Assembly (NCBI GenBank): GCA_937920495.1
Contig: CALEUQ010000041.1
Coordinates: 1 to 64,000 of the forward strand
Length of the DNA: 64,000 nt
Origin: an uncultured bacterium
GTDB lineage: Bacteria > Spirochaetota > UBA4802 > UB4802
Reading direction: 5' to 3'
In this document: positions 45,405 through 54,200 of the stretch, one piece after another
How the letters are laid out: each line of letters begins with the position of its first letter
Position numbering within the stretch: the first letter of the stretch is position 1
Notes under the pieces: generated by a model
Database searches by the model: none
Told to the model about the DNA's origin: nothing
What the model saw: the letters and a program-made list of their open reading frames with translations, nothing else
Translations under genes and position numbers: made by a program

Positions 45405-46195
45405 ATCTACTATATTTGGTGATATTGTGTTCGTTGGTGGTGCAGCCGGTAAATAAAGAAGCTATACTGGAAACTATCCTTTCTGAACCAAAACCCACAA
45501 AAATACCCATGCAATATAAAAGTGAAGAAGATTCAACACAGAAGAAAGGAGCAGGCACGCCTGATGATGTTCTTTTAAAGCAGGGTATAGAGTTTTATAA
45601 TGCAGAATTCTATGAACGATCACTGCAGGCACTTGAAAACCTGCAGAAGAATTACCCCCAGAGCCCATTCAAAGACCAGGCTTCACTGTGGAAAGCAAAG
45701 ATTTTTGTACAGCAGCAAAAATACTCCAATGCACTACAGGAGCTATCAGCCATACCTGAGCAGTCAGGAGAATATCCTGCTGCGCTTTTTATGACAGGCA
45801 GAGTGCACCAGGCAATGGGCAAGCCACTTGATGCCATTGAATACTACACTAAAGTAGCAGGATTATACCCTGATCAGGATTTTTCTGACGATGCACTGAT
45901 ACTGGTTGCCCAGTTGTATATATCACAAAAAAAAGGCAATGCAGCATTAGGTGCATTACTCAAAGTTATAAAACAGTACAGTGATCGTGAAACAGTAGAT
46001 GATGCATACTACTGGCTGGGAAGGATTCTGGCAACGGACCCCAATTTGAAAGATGTTGAACTGGCACGAAAAGTATATACCATATTTCTTAAGCGCTCAC
46101 AGGATCCCGCGTATAATGCCTTTTACTCATCGCCATTGAAAGAAAGGGTTGCTGATGAACTCAAGCGGCTGGATGCAACCTATTTCCCTGAATAA
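45401..46195 (+). CDS. Exported TPR protein (YbgF/BamD-like)
   Basis: 264 residues. A short hydrophobic N-terminus (LLYLVILCSLVVQPV) suggests export. Residues about 50-255 form five to six TPR helix pairs (LKQGIEFYNAEFYERSLQAL, FMTGRVHQAMGKPLDAIEYY, DDAYYWLGRIL). The pattern recalls YbgF/CpoB and BamD, which act between the outer membrane and the wall. It closes the run that begins with the HDOD gene and overlaps its upstream partner by 4 bp. Confidence 0.75.
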   Translation: MNLLYLVILCSLVVQPVNKEAILETILSEPKPTKIPMQYKSEEDSTQKKGAGTPDDVLLKQGIEFYNAEFYERSLQALENLQKNYPQSPFKDQASLWKAKIFVQQQKYSNALQELSAIPEQSGEYPAALFMTGRVHQAMGKPLDAIEYYTKVAGLYPDQDFSDDALILVAQLYISQKKGNAALGALLKVIKQYSDRETVDDAYYWLGRILATDPNLKDVELARKVYTIFLKRSQDPAYNAFYSSPLKERVADELKRLDATYFPE

Positions 46196-46201
46196 CACTA
46201 T

Positions 46202-46666
46202 TTATTTCAATGCAACGTTCATCTCTAACTGGCCAAACGGGCTGTAAAGATTAATACCGAGGGTTGTTTGTTTTATCAGGGTGATAGTAAAGCTTTCACC
46301 TTCTATGACGGTAGGTGTTGTCATCTCTACACGTTTTCCTGAATAGGCAAAAAGATTCATTGCATTTCCGGTTATCATGTTGGCAACTTCACCTACTATA
46401 TCCTTCCACTCATTCATTATATCCTTCTCAGATAATCCAGGAGCAAGGATCTGTGCAATCTTTTTCACCATTTCCAGGCTCATGCTGAACACAACCTGCC
46501 CTGTGACCGCGCCGGTAATACCAATAATAATAGCAACATCATGTGATGGCTGTGGCACTTCCTTTAAGATCAGTTTTCCTCGTCGTAAGTCAATATTGAG
46601 AAGCTGTTTAAATACTGCACTTGCTGCCTCCAAAAACGGATTAACATATTCAGCATTAATATTCAT
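46202..46666 (-). CDS. cheX: CheX chemotaxis phosphatase
   Basis: 154 residues of the CheC/CheX/FliY family with the single active-site helix DIVGEVANMITGNAMNLF, giving Glu93 and Asn96 of the E-x2-N motif. It dephosphorylates CheY-P and so resets the motor signal. CheX is typical of spirochaetes such as Borrelia. It lies 48 nt downstream of the SurA_N/PpiD-like gene on the same strand. No other che gene is in the window. Confidence 0.85.
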   Translation of the reverse strand: MNINAEYVNPFLEAASAVFKQLLNIDLRRGKLILKEVPQPSHDVAIIIGITGAVTGQVVFSMSLEMVKKIAQILAPGLSEKDIMNEWKDIVGEVANMITGNAMNLFAYSGKRVEMTTPTVIEGESFTITLIKQTTLGINLYSPFGQLEMNVALK

Positions 46667-46714
46667 ACTTTACCCCTTGCTCTGTTACAGGAATTAAAAT
46701 TATATGTTACTATT

Positions 46715-47851
46715 CTACTGTGCCTCAAACTTCTGATTCCTTATTATTTTCGACTTTTCAAACAGTCTGGTTAACAATGAAATATATAAAGAATTAGCCT
46801 TTGTGTAAAAAAGGTTTTGTTCAAGTGTCTGGCGTTCTTTATCAGGTACTGCTGTACCAGGGATGTTCCGCACTACAGGTGTAAATATATATATGCCATC
46901 AAAGCCAAATATACAGCGGGATGTTGCGCCCTGTTTTAAACTGAAAACATCCGACTGAAATATTTTTGATTCCTGCAATGGATACAGTATACGACCATTT
47001 GCATCTTTATCACGTATCAGATCACCTGGCGCAAACTCATTTGAATATGATACTACTCCTTGCAACAATACTAACGCTTCCGCAAATGACCTGCCGGCAA
47101 GCGCAAGCTGGTCAATATTTTTTGCCAGATCCTGTTTTATTTTTTCTAATTTATCGTTTGCAAGTTTATCCTTTATCCGTTGCCTGTCAGTTTTTGGGTC
47201 TTTTAATTCTTTTGGATTCTTTTTTAGCTCCGTGTCAATTTCATCATCGGTCACGGCAATTGCACTGGCATACCGCTTTGCCAGTTCCTGGTTTGATAAA
47301 AACGCATACTGTATTTTTAGCTTTGCATTCTGTATTCTGAAATCAGATGCAACCTCTAATGGCGAAACGCTGACACCTGCTAACAGCAGATTTTGCAATT
47401 TACCCAGATATATCTCCTGTTCAACATATTTGTAATAATCAGATATACCCATGTGAAATCTATCCAGAAAATTCCTAAAAAATGCCTCATTGAATGTTCC
47501 GGTATTGTCGGAAAAACGGTTGCGTATAACGCTTTTTATCTCTTTTTCCGTTACCACAATGCCCTCTTTTCTGGCAAGCTGAACTAAGAGCTTTTCCTGT
47601 ATCATCCTTTCAATAATCATACGCTGTTGCTGCTTTGGGTCCTGGGTTTTGTCCAACATATGTGTATCGCGATAGCGTATAAAATCCATATACCCTATTG
47701 TTTCGCCATTGACTTTTGCAATGGTATTCTGGTCAAATCCCATACGGGACAAAAAATCAGGCATGCCAAAGGATATTATAATAATTAGAACAAAAAAACC
47801 AACAATCGCATACCCCACTACCTTAACTACAGGATGCTTGGAATCAAACAT
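46715..47851 (-). CDS. SurA_N/PpiD-like periplasmic chaperone
   Basis: 378 residues. One N-terminal transmembrane helix (about 9-30, VVGYAIVGFFVLIIIISFG) anchors a periplasmic SurA_N-type domain (about 40-170, IAKVNGETIGYMDFIRYRDT, MIQEKLLVQLARKEGIVVTE). A helical stretch and a C-terminal region follow, without a clear parvulin motif, so isomerase activity is doubtful. It probably acts as a foldase or chaperone for exported proteins. The Trm112 gene lies 27 nt upstream on the same strand. Confidence 0.8.
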   Translation of the reverse strand: MFDSKHPVVKVVGYAIVGFFVLIIIISFGMPDFLSRMGFDQNTIAKVNGETIGYMDFIRYRDTHMLDKTQDPKQQQRMIIERMIQEKLLVQLARKEGIVVTEKEIKSVIRNRFSDNTGTFNEAFFRNFLDRFHMGISDYYKYVEQEIYLGKLQNLLLAGVSVSPLEVASDFRIQNAKLKIQYAFLSNQELAKRYASAIAVTDDEIDTELKKNPKELKDPKTDRQRIKDKLANDKLEKIKQDLAKNIDQLALAGRSFAEALVLLQGVVSYSNEFAPGDLIRDKDANGRILYPLQESKIFQSDVFSLKQGATSRCIFGFDGIYIFTPVVRNIPGTAVPDKERQTLEQNLFYTKANSLYISLLTRLFEKSKIIRNQKFEAQ

Positions 47852-47878
47852 ACGCGTACCCTCGTATCATACATTAAA

Positions 47879-48040
47879 TTATTCTTCAGCTTCTTCAACT
47901 AACATGACGGGAATACCGTCTTTTACTGGATATTTCTTTTTGCATTCAGTACATACAATCTTTTCATTACGTGCATCGTACTCAACATCCCCTTTACAGG
48001 CGGGGCAGGCTAAAATGTCAAGCAGCTTTGTATCAATCAT
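47879..48040 (-). CDS. Trm112-like small zinc-binding protein
   Basis: 53 residues beginning [20 protein letters not shown], with the two zinc-binding Cys pairs CPAC and CTEC and the closing [16 protein letters not shown]. This is the Trm112/YcaR family, which stabilises methyltransferases or other enzymes. It lies at the front of a likely minus-strand operon with the PpiD-like gene and cheX. Confidence 0.85.
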   Translation of the reverse strand: MIDTKLLDILACPACKGDVEYDARNEKIVCTECKKKYPVKDGIPVMLVEEAEE

Positions 48041-48334
48041 CGTGTTTTCTCCAAAAAAATAGAGTCATTATTGTATAGCATTATAAACCACTGTAAATTA
48101 CTTTTTTAATTCTGGCAATTTGTTTTTTATCTTTTGCATAGTTTGCGTTTCTTTAATCAAAATCTATCGCATATCTGTATTGTGGTCAATAACATATTGC
48201 AAAAAGTATAAAAATATTAGTTGCCAAATCAAAATACAGGCAGTATAGTGACACCATACTATATAATATTATGTCGTATTTTTTTGTGCGATAGTTAATG
48301 ATAATAATAATCCCTTCCTTTAAGTGAGAATAGT
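48041..48334. other. Divergent Trm112-dnaE intergenic region
   Basis: 294 bp, AT-rich, with one octamer copy (48288-48295; TTTTTGTGCGATAGTTAATG) about 40 nt before dnaE. No RNA or ORF recognised. Confidence 0.4.
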
Positions 48335-51300
48335 ATGGATTTTGTACATCTGCATAATCATTCAGAATACTCAATTTTAGATGGTGCGATACGTATTCAG
48401 CAGCTTGTTGATTTTGCAGTAAAAAATAATATGCCAGCAATAGCCTTAACAGATCATGGCAATATGTTTGGCATAATCGAGTTTTATGAGTATGCGCACA
48501 ATGCGGGTATAAAGCCTATTATTGGGCAGGAATTCTATATTGCACCCACGTCACGCTTCCATAAGCAAAGCACCCGTGCAAGCAACGAAGAAAATGCATA
48601 TCATCTCATATTAATTGCTGAAAATTGTGAAGGATATAAAAATCTTATTAAATTATCTTCACTGGGCTATTTAGAAGGATTTTATTATAAGCCACGTATA
48701 GACTGGGAACTTTTGACCAAATATAGTAAAGGCCTTATAGCAACCACTGCATGTATAGCAGGCGAAATACCCTCCCTTATCTTAGAAGGCAAATCAAAAG
48801 AAGCATATAGACGAGCCCAGGAATTTGCCGACCTTTTTGGGAAGGATAGATTCTATTTAGAACTCCAGTACCACAACCTCAAAGAACAGAAACAGGTTAA
48901 TACGCAGCTTGTTGAAATTGCTTCTAAACTTAATATAGGCTTAATGGCAACCAACGATGCGCATTACCTGGCAAGAGAAGATGCCTATTACCATGATGTG
49001 CTTCTATGCATACAAACAGGAAAGTTGTTAAACGACCAGGGAAGGATGCGATTCCCTAATGACCAGTTTTATCTCAAAACACCTCAGGAAATGGAAAAGA
49101 TTTTTCAGGACTATCCTGACGCCTTATACAACACTCTGAAGATTGCCGAGATGACAGATTGTCAGATTCCGCTGGGCAATCCAATACTTCCTAATTTTGA
49201 AGTACCGGAAGGATATACAAAGGATAGCTACTTAACCGAACTTGTCTATCAAGGCGCACGGAATCGCTTTGGCGGTACTATCCCTGAGTATGTCAAAGAA
49301 CGTATTGACTATGAACTATCGGTTATAAAACGAATGCAGTTTTCAGGATACTTCCTGATTGTATGGGACTTTATCCAGTTTGCAAAGAATAATGGCATAC
49401 CCGTTGGTCCAGGCAGAGGATCTGCTGCGGGTTCAATGGTGTCATATTGTCTTGGCATAACCCAGCTTGACCCAATCAAATATAATCTACTTTTTGAACG
49501 CTTCTTAAACCCTGAGCGTAATGAAATGCCTGATATGGATATTGACTTCTGCGCGTTGCGTCGTGATGAGGTCATAGAATATGTAAAAAAGAAATATGGT
49601 GAGGATCATGTTAGCCAGATAATTACCTTTAATAAAATGAAATCCAAAGGCGCCATTCGTGATGTGGCACGTGCCTTGAATATCCCCCTCCCTCAGGTTA
49701 ACGCACTTACAAAACTTATCCATCATGAGGATTTAGAGGATGCATTAAAAAATTCTGAAGAATTGCAACAACTTTATAAATCCAATGACACTGGAAAACA
49801 GCTTATTGATATTGCCCTGCGGGTTGAAGGACTCACCCGTTCGGCCGGTAAGCATGCTGCAGGTGTGGTTATATCCCGTGACCCCCTCACAGAACACGTA
49901 CCGCTGTATGTGGATCCCAAAGACGGCAGCATCTCTTCGCAGTATGAAAAAGTCAGCCTGGAAAAGGCTGGCCTTGTAAAGATGGACTTTTTAGGGCTTG
50001 CTAATCTCACCATCATTGATATGTGTATAAAACTTATAAAAAAACACAGGAATATTGATATCGATATAAATACAATACCTCTTGATGATGCCAAAACATT
50101 CAAGTTGTTGCAAAAAGCCGATACAATGGGAGTATTCCAGCTTGAATCAGGCGGCATGCAGAATATTCTTCTTAAATTAGGACCAACACATTTAGATGAT
50201 ATTATTGCAATTGTTGCCCTCTACCGACCAGGGCCACTGGATTCAGGGATGGTTGAGCAGTATATCCAACGAAAGCGTGACCCCAAAAAAATTGAATATC
50301 TGCATCCATCACTTGAACCAATACTTAAAGATACTCTTGGCGTTATTGTGTATCAGGAGCAGGTTATGCTCATATCTCAGGTTATGGGCGGTTTTACACT
50401 GCCAGAAGCAGATAAACTCAGAAAGGCAATGAGCAAAAAGAAACCTGAGATTATTGATGCGATGGGTGCAAAGTTTGTTAAAGGAGCTATAGCAAAAGGT
50501 ATAGATGAAGAGGTTGCCAAAAAGACATATGAGTTGATAGCAACATTTGGAAGATATGGATTTAACAAATCCCATTCTGCCGCCTATGCGCTTGTCTCAT
50601 ATCAGACTGCGTATCTTAAAGCTCATTATCCATTAGAATTTATGACTGCACTTTTAACCGCACAGGTTGATGAGACTGAAGATATTGCAAAATACTATGC
50701 TGACTGCAAGGCAAAGGGCATTCAGGTACTTCCGCCAGACATAAACAAAAGCCAGCGTGACTTTTCCATTGAAGGCAAATCTATCCGGTATGGGCTTATT
50801 GCAATTAAAGGTGTGGGCGACAAAGCCATAGAATCCATACTGCAGGCACGAGAACGCAAAGGCCAATTCAAAGACCTCACCGACTTCTTTACCTCTATTG
50901 ACCTTGTAACAGTAAACAAAGGTGTACTTGAATCACTCATTAAAGCGGGAGCCTTTGATTCCCTGCACCCAAATAGGGCAGCACTGTATGCATCTGTGGA
51001 TGTGATGCTTGAAACAGCTCGCCAATTGCAGCAGGATATTGCAACAGGACAGGGAGATTTATTTGGTTCCTCTTTCAAGTCATTTTCGCGCATACATATT
51101 GAGCCTGCTTCCATTGCCGATTGGCCTGAAAACCAGAAATTACAACATGAAAAAGAGGTCCTTGGAATTTACGCAAGTTCCCATCCTCTCAGTCGTTATG
51201 CAAAGGACATTGAAAAATTATCATGCACACCCATAAAAGATTTAGAGGAAAATGTCAATGGAACTCCCATAACATTGGTTGGGGTTCTGAATAATGTACA

Positions 51301-51772
51301 GATTAAACAGAGTCAGAAAGGCAATAAATTTGCTCAAGCGTCACTTGAAGACCTTACTGCCAGCATTCCGGTTTTGTTTATGCCTCAAACATTGTCTGAA
51401 TATGAATCTCTGATAGTATCGCAGGAACCTGTTGTCATTACAGGGACCGTGGAAATAGAAAATGAAAAACCATCCCGTATACTTGCACAGAATGTATTAC
51501 CGCTAGCCCAATTCAAACTGACACAGATACGCGAACTCCATATCATCATCAACCCAATAGGCACCGATGCACAGATGCTTGAAAATATTAAAAAATTGCT
51601 GCAGCGCTATCAGGGCAATAAACCGGTATTTTTTCATGTTCGCCAACCCAACGGTAAGGAAAATATTATTAAAGCAAACCCGCTCTATCACATCAAACCA
51701 CACCAAAAGCTTTTAGAAGGGCTGGGCAGCATAGTGGGCAAAGATGGATTTTTTTACACCATAGGGTGCTAA
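48335..51772 (+). CDS. dnaE: DNA polymerase III subunit alpha
   Basis: 1145 residues, the normal DnaE length. It is the replicative polymerase. The N-terminal PHP domain (VHLHNHSEYSILDGAIR; ALTDHGNMFG; NDAHYLAREDAYYHD) is followed by the C-family palm with PDMDIDF and VGPGRGSAAGSMVSYCLGIT, then the fingers (FNKSHSAAYALVSYQTAYLK), a helix-hairpin-helix region and an OB domain around 960-1060 (ITLVGVLNNVQIKQSQKGNK). There is no 3'-5' exonuclease insert, so it is DnaE rather than PolC. Its end overlaps the convergent orphan gene by 4 bp. Confidence 0.96.
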   Translation: MDFVHLHNHSEYSILDGAIRIQQLVDFAVKNNMPAIALTDHGNMFGIIEFYEYAHNAGIKPIIGQEFYIAPTSRFHKQSTRASNEENAYHLILIAENCEGYKNLIKLSSLGYLEGFYYKPRIDWELLTKYSKGLIATTACIAGEIPSLILEGKSKEAYRRAQEFADLFGKDRFYLELQYHNLKEQKQVNTQLVEIASKLNIGLMATNDAHYLAREDAYYHDVLLCIQTGKLLNDQGRMRFPNDQFYLKTPQEMEKIFQDYPDALYNTLKIAEMTDCQIPLGNPILPNFEVPEGYTKDSYLTELVYQGARNRFGGTIPEYVKERIDYELSVIKRMQFSGYFLIVWDFIQFAKNNGIPVGPGRGSAAGSMVSYCLGITQLDPIKYNLLFERFLNPERNEMPDMDIDFCALRRDEVIEYVKKKYGEDHVSQIITFNKMKSKGAIRDVARALNIPLPQVNALTKLIHHEDLEDALKNSEELQQLYKSNDTGKQLIDIALRVEGLTRSAGKHAAGVVISRDPLTEHVPLYVDPKDGSISSQYEKVSLEKAGLVKMDFLGLANLTIIDMCIKLIKKHRNIDIDINTIPLDDAKTFKLLQKADTMGVFQLESGGMQNILLKLGPTHLDDIIAIVALYRPGPLDSGMVEQYIQRKRDPKKIEYLHPSLEPILKDTLGVIVYQEQVMLISQVMGGFTLPEADKLRKAMSKKKPEIIDAMGAKFVKGAIAKGIDEEVAKKTYELIATFGRYGFNKSHSAAYALVSYQTAYLKAHYPLEFMTALLTAQVDETEDIAKYYADCKAKGIQVLPPDINKSQRDFSIEGKSIRYGLIAIKGVGDKAIESILQARERKGQFKDLTDFFTSIDLVTVNKGVLESLIKAGAFDSLHPNRAALYASVDVMLETARQLQQDIATGQGDLFGSSFKSFSRIHIEPASIADWPENQKLQHEKEVLGIYASSHPLSRYAKDIEKLSCTPIKDLEENVNGTPITLVGVLNNVQIKQSQKGNKFAQASLEDLTASIPVLFMPQTLSEYESLIVSQEPVVITGTVEIENEKPSRILAQNVLPLAQFKLTQIRELHIIINPIGTDAQMLENIKKLLQRYQGNKPVFFHVRQPNGKENIIKANPLYHIKPHQKLLEGLGSIVGKDGFFYTIGC

Positions 51773-52809
51773 GATTTTTGTATAAATACAAGTTTTTTGA
51801 TCAGCGAGAAACCTTCTGCAGCTTCAAGAATTTTATAATTTTTTTCATTGCAGTATATTTTGATATCACTGAAACCCCTTAGTTCGCTAAATGCGATTTG
51901 TGCTAACGTTGCAGCCGTTGTGTGGTCAACCAGTGCATCTTCTAAATGAATAATAACGGGGTCATCGCTGCCAAGCTTCCAGTCAGCAAAACCATCCTTG
52001 ATTGCAGTGATAACCTTCCCGGCAACTTTTCTGCTGTGTATGTTTGTCCAATCCCCAAGCACATAAATATGGCCTGTTGTATATTTTTGATAGGCACTAT
52101 CGCGCGTTATCATAATCTCATGATCCAGCACAATCTTATCATCGTTTATTTTTATCAGTACGGTTGCCGCATCCTTGCTTCGCAAAGGTGTATACTTTTG
52201 CTTTTCCATAATCTTTTCTATCAACGCGTGGCGCTTTTTAACGGCATCAATATAGGCCGATAGTTCTTGTGCATTATCCTCATGGGTTAAACCGGTGGAG
52301 GGTTTAATAAAAAAAAGGGTGTGAAATGCTTTCTGATCAGCATAAAAGTTTATAATGGCATTAACCTTATCATCATTTGTTTTTACAGTGGCTAAAAGTT
52401 TTTCAGGATGTAGTATTATATTCTTAAAAAGCTGCACATCGCCTTTTGTAATGTTTACAAAAAAATTACCTTTAATATTTGCAAAGCCACTGCCACGGGC
52501 AATAATCATAAATGAAATGAGTAATGTAGTAAATATCTTCTGTGCGATAGTATCTGAAGAAGTCTTGGCAATGACAGGATAATCAACTATTATTGCAAAC
52601 GGGATCCCATGCTCACGAATAAATGTATGAAGGGAAGAACGCAGGAAAGCTGTTGATTTTGAAGTTTCAATCTCCTGCATAATTGTTTCAAATGAATGAA
52701 GTTTTTCGTTTTCTTCAATAACAAGGTGATGCAACGCGGCAATTTTACTGGCTATAGCCTCACAGTCTTTATTCTGTGTAATAACAATTATTCTGTCTGA
52801 AATTTTCAT
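51769..52809 (-). CDS. Hypothetical protein, unknown fold
   Basis: 346 residues, soluble, no signal peptide. The N-terminal part (KISDRIIVITQNKDCEAIAS) and the last 70 residues (VIIHLEDALVDHTTAATLAQ, IKIYCNEKNYKILEAAEGFS) alternate beta and alpha. The end vaguely recalls a STAS-like fold, but I would not assign it. Two octamer copies lie in the coding sequence (52096 and 52544). It overlaps the dnaE end by 4 bp on the opposite strand. Function unknown. Confidence 0.65.
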   Translation of the reverse strand: MKISDRIIVITQNKDCEAIASKIAALHHLVIEENEKLHSFETIMQEIETSKSTAFLRSSLHTFIREHGIPFAIIVDYPVIAKTSSDTIAQKIFTTLLISFMIIARGSGFANIKGNFFVNITKGDVQLFKNIILHPEKLLATVKTNDDKVNAIINFYADQKAFHTLFFIKPSTGLTHEDNAQELSAYIDAVKKRHALIEKIMEKQKYTPLRSKDAATVLIKINDDKIVLDHEIMITRDSAYQKYTTGHIYVLGDWTNIHSRKVAGKVITAIKDGFADWKLGSDDPVIIHLEDALVDHTTAATLAQIAFSELRGFSDIKIYCNEKNYKILEAAEGFSLIKKLVFIQKS

Positions 52810-52838
52810 GGTATTCGTTGTATTTATGTAATAATATG

Positions 52839-52925
52839 GTGTACATCCCCACCGCTTTCGGCAACGGGGATGTACACTTTTTTATCAAGAAAATATTTTT
52901 AAAAAATTATTAGTGAAATAATTTT
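52839..52925 (+). repeat. GC-hairpin repeat, family B (copy 3)
   Basis: GTGTACATCCCC and GGGGATGTACAC form a 12-bp perfect stem, with ACCGCTTTCGGCAAC between them, followed by a T tract and AT-rich tail. It aligns with 35632-35716 over the hairpin and tail. It could also act as a transcription terminator for either neighbour. Confidence 0.6.
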
Positions 52926-52992
52926 ATACTATACACCGTATAAAGTCAAGACTATTCCAAAGCATCAGGCTTTCATTAAAGTTTTTTCCTGG

Positions 52993-53195
52993 TGTCATTC
53001 TGAGCTTGATTCAGAATCTCAGATCCTGGATTGAGCCTGTCCCGATGCAAATCGGAACCTGTCCCGATGCAAATCGGAACCTGTCCCGATGCAAATCGGG
53101 ATCATTCTGAGCTTGACCCGGAATCAATTTTTACAAAGAAATCCTGAATTGGGGTTCAGGATGACGCTATCCAGGCAAAAGTTGGGATTCATGAT
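52993..53195. repeat. Family A repeat with internal 22-bp tandem array
   Basis: Starts GTCATTCTGAGCTTGATTCA, has three tandem copies of CCTGTCCCGATGCAAATCGG plus AA (53036-53057, 53058-53079, 53080-53100), then CATTCTGAGCTTGACCCGGA, and ends with the inverted pair ATCCTGAATT...GTTCAGGAT. Each 22-bp unit includes the palindrome CCGATgcaaATCGG. The order of words matches 9094-9212, with the array added. Confidence 0.65.
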
Positions 53196-53279
53196 GCTGT
53201 CTTGCTGCAGTTATTGTAGTTGTAGCAGTACACACAAAAAATACTTGCCAAATGCGCATGGGCTTTTGTCAATTAATAT

Positions 53280-54134
53280 ATGAGTTACGAAACTGTTCCC
53301 TGCATTCTATGCAATACATATAATTTCAAGCCTTTGTTTTCAAAACCATCTGAAAACGGCCATCTTTTTACACTTGTTCAGTGTAGACACTGCGGCCTTG
53401 AGTTTGTTAATCCCAGGCCTTTATACAACGAAATGCACAAATATTATAAAGAATATTTCAGCCGTAGAACTGACCGGGGATACAACAATTATTTTTCTGA
53501 ATCAATGCACAGGGAAGTACTGCGTCTGCTCATGTTGAATCTTCAGGATTTACATTTTTATGATTTTGAGAACTCTTTGAAGGGCAAAAAATATGCCCTG
53601 GATATTGGTTGTGCTGCAGGATATTTTGTTGATTATTTAAAACAGCGAGGTTGGTATGCAGAGGGCATAGATATTGCACAGGATTGCATCGAGTATGCAC
53701 AACACAGTTTGGGTCTTGATGCATACTGTGGTGATTTTCTATCGTTTCAATTCAACAAACGTTTTCACTGTATTACATTGTGGGCAACTATCGAACACCT
53801 GCATCACCCTGACAGATTCATTGAAAAGATTTATACCCTTCTTCACGATAATGGGATGCTATACCTTTCAACATGTAGAAGCAGTATGTTTTCGGCACGC
53901 ATGCTGTATGGAAGGAAATGGCGTTACTATAATTTTCCTCATCATCTTTATTTTTTTTCGTACCGCACCCTTGCAAAATTATTGCAATTAAAAGGGTTTA
54001 CCATTACACGGTTTATTACATATGGCAGTGGTATTGGCAAACCGGGAACAGTTGTGCGCACACTTGCCGACACGTTAGCAAAAAGGTTATATTTAGGTGA
54101 CATGATGCTTATTGCAGCACGAAAGGTTGTATAG
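53280..54134 (+). CDS. SAM-dependent methyltransferase with N-terminal zinc ribbon
   Basis: 284 residues. The N-terminal ribbon has CxxC pairs at Cys8/Cys11 and Cys35/Cys38 (CILC, CRHCGLEFVNPRP). A class I methyltransferase domain of the Methyltransf_23 type follows (ALDIGCAAGYFVDYLKQRGW as motif I, then AEGIDIAQDCIEYAQ). Related proteins methylate sugars or lipids in surface polysaccharide synthesis. It stands alone ahead of panC, with a 66-nt gap. The RBS is weak. Confidence 0.82.
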   Translation: MSYETVPCILCNTYNFKPLFSKPSENGHLFTLVQCRHCGLEFVNPRPLYNEMHKYYKEYFSRRTDRGYNNYFSESMHREVLRLLMLNLQDLHFYDFENSLKGKKYALDIGCAAGYFVDYLKQRGWYAEGIDIAQDCIEYAQHSLGLDAYCGDFLSFQFNKRFHCITLWATIEHLHHPDRFIEKIYTLLHDNGMLYLSTCRSSMFSARMLYGRKWRYYNFPHHLYFFSYRTLAKLLQLKGFTITRFITYGSGIGKPGTVVRTLADTLAKRLYLGDMMLIAARKVV

Positions 54135-54200
54135 TAAAGCGATCATGTATGGCAGCCCTGTCTCAATTCCCTTTAATTTTTTTCACTGGAGGAATGAAGT

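Larger units (their letters stand above)
52810..53279. other. Repeat-filled intergenic region
   Basis: 470 bp between divergent genes, nearly all of it repeats: the family B hairpin (52839-52925), then a long family A element (52993-53195) that includes three tandem 22-bp units (53036-53100). No gene recognised. Confidence 0.55.

Noticed and set aside
52839-52925. Only a terminator for the 51769 gene or neighbour
   Set aside because: The stem could terminate, but the same hairpin with the same AT tail recurs at two unrelated sites, so a repeat family is the better description.
53036-53100. Short regular repeats that might be a CRISPR array
   Set aside because: The 22-bp units are directly tandem with no spacers and belong to the family A element; no cas genes are present.
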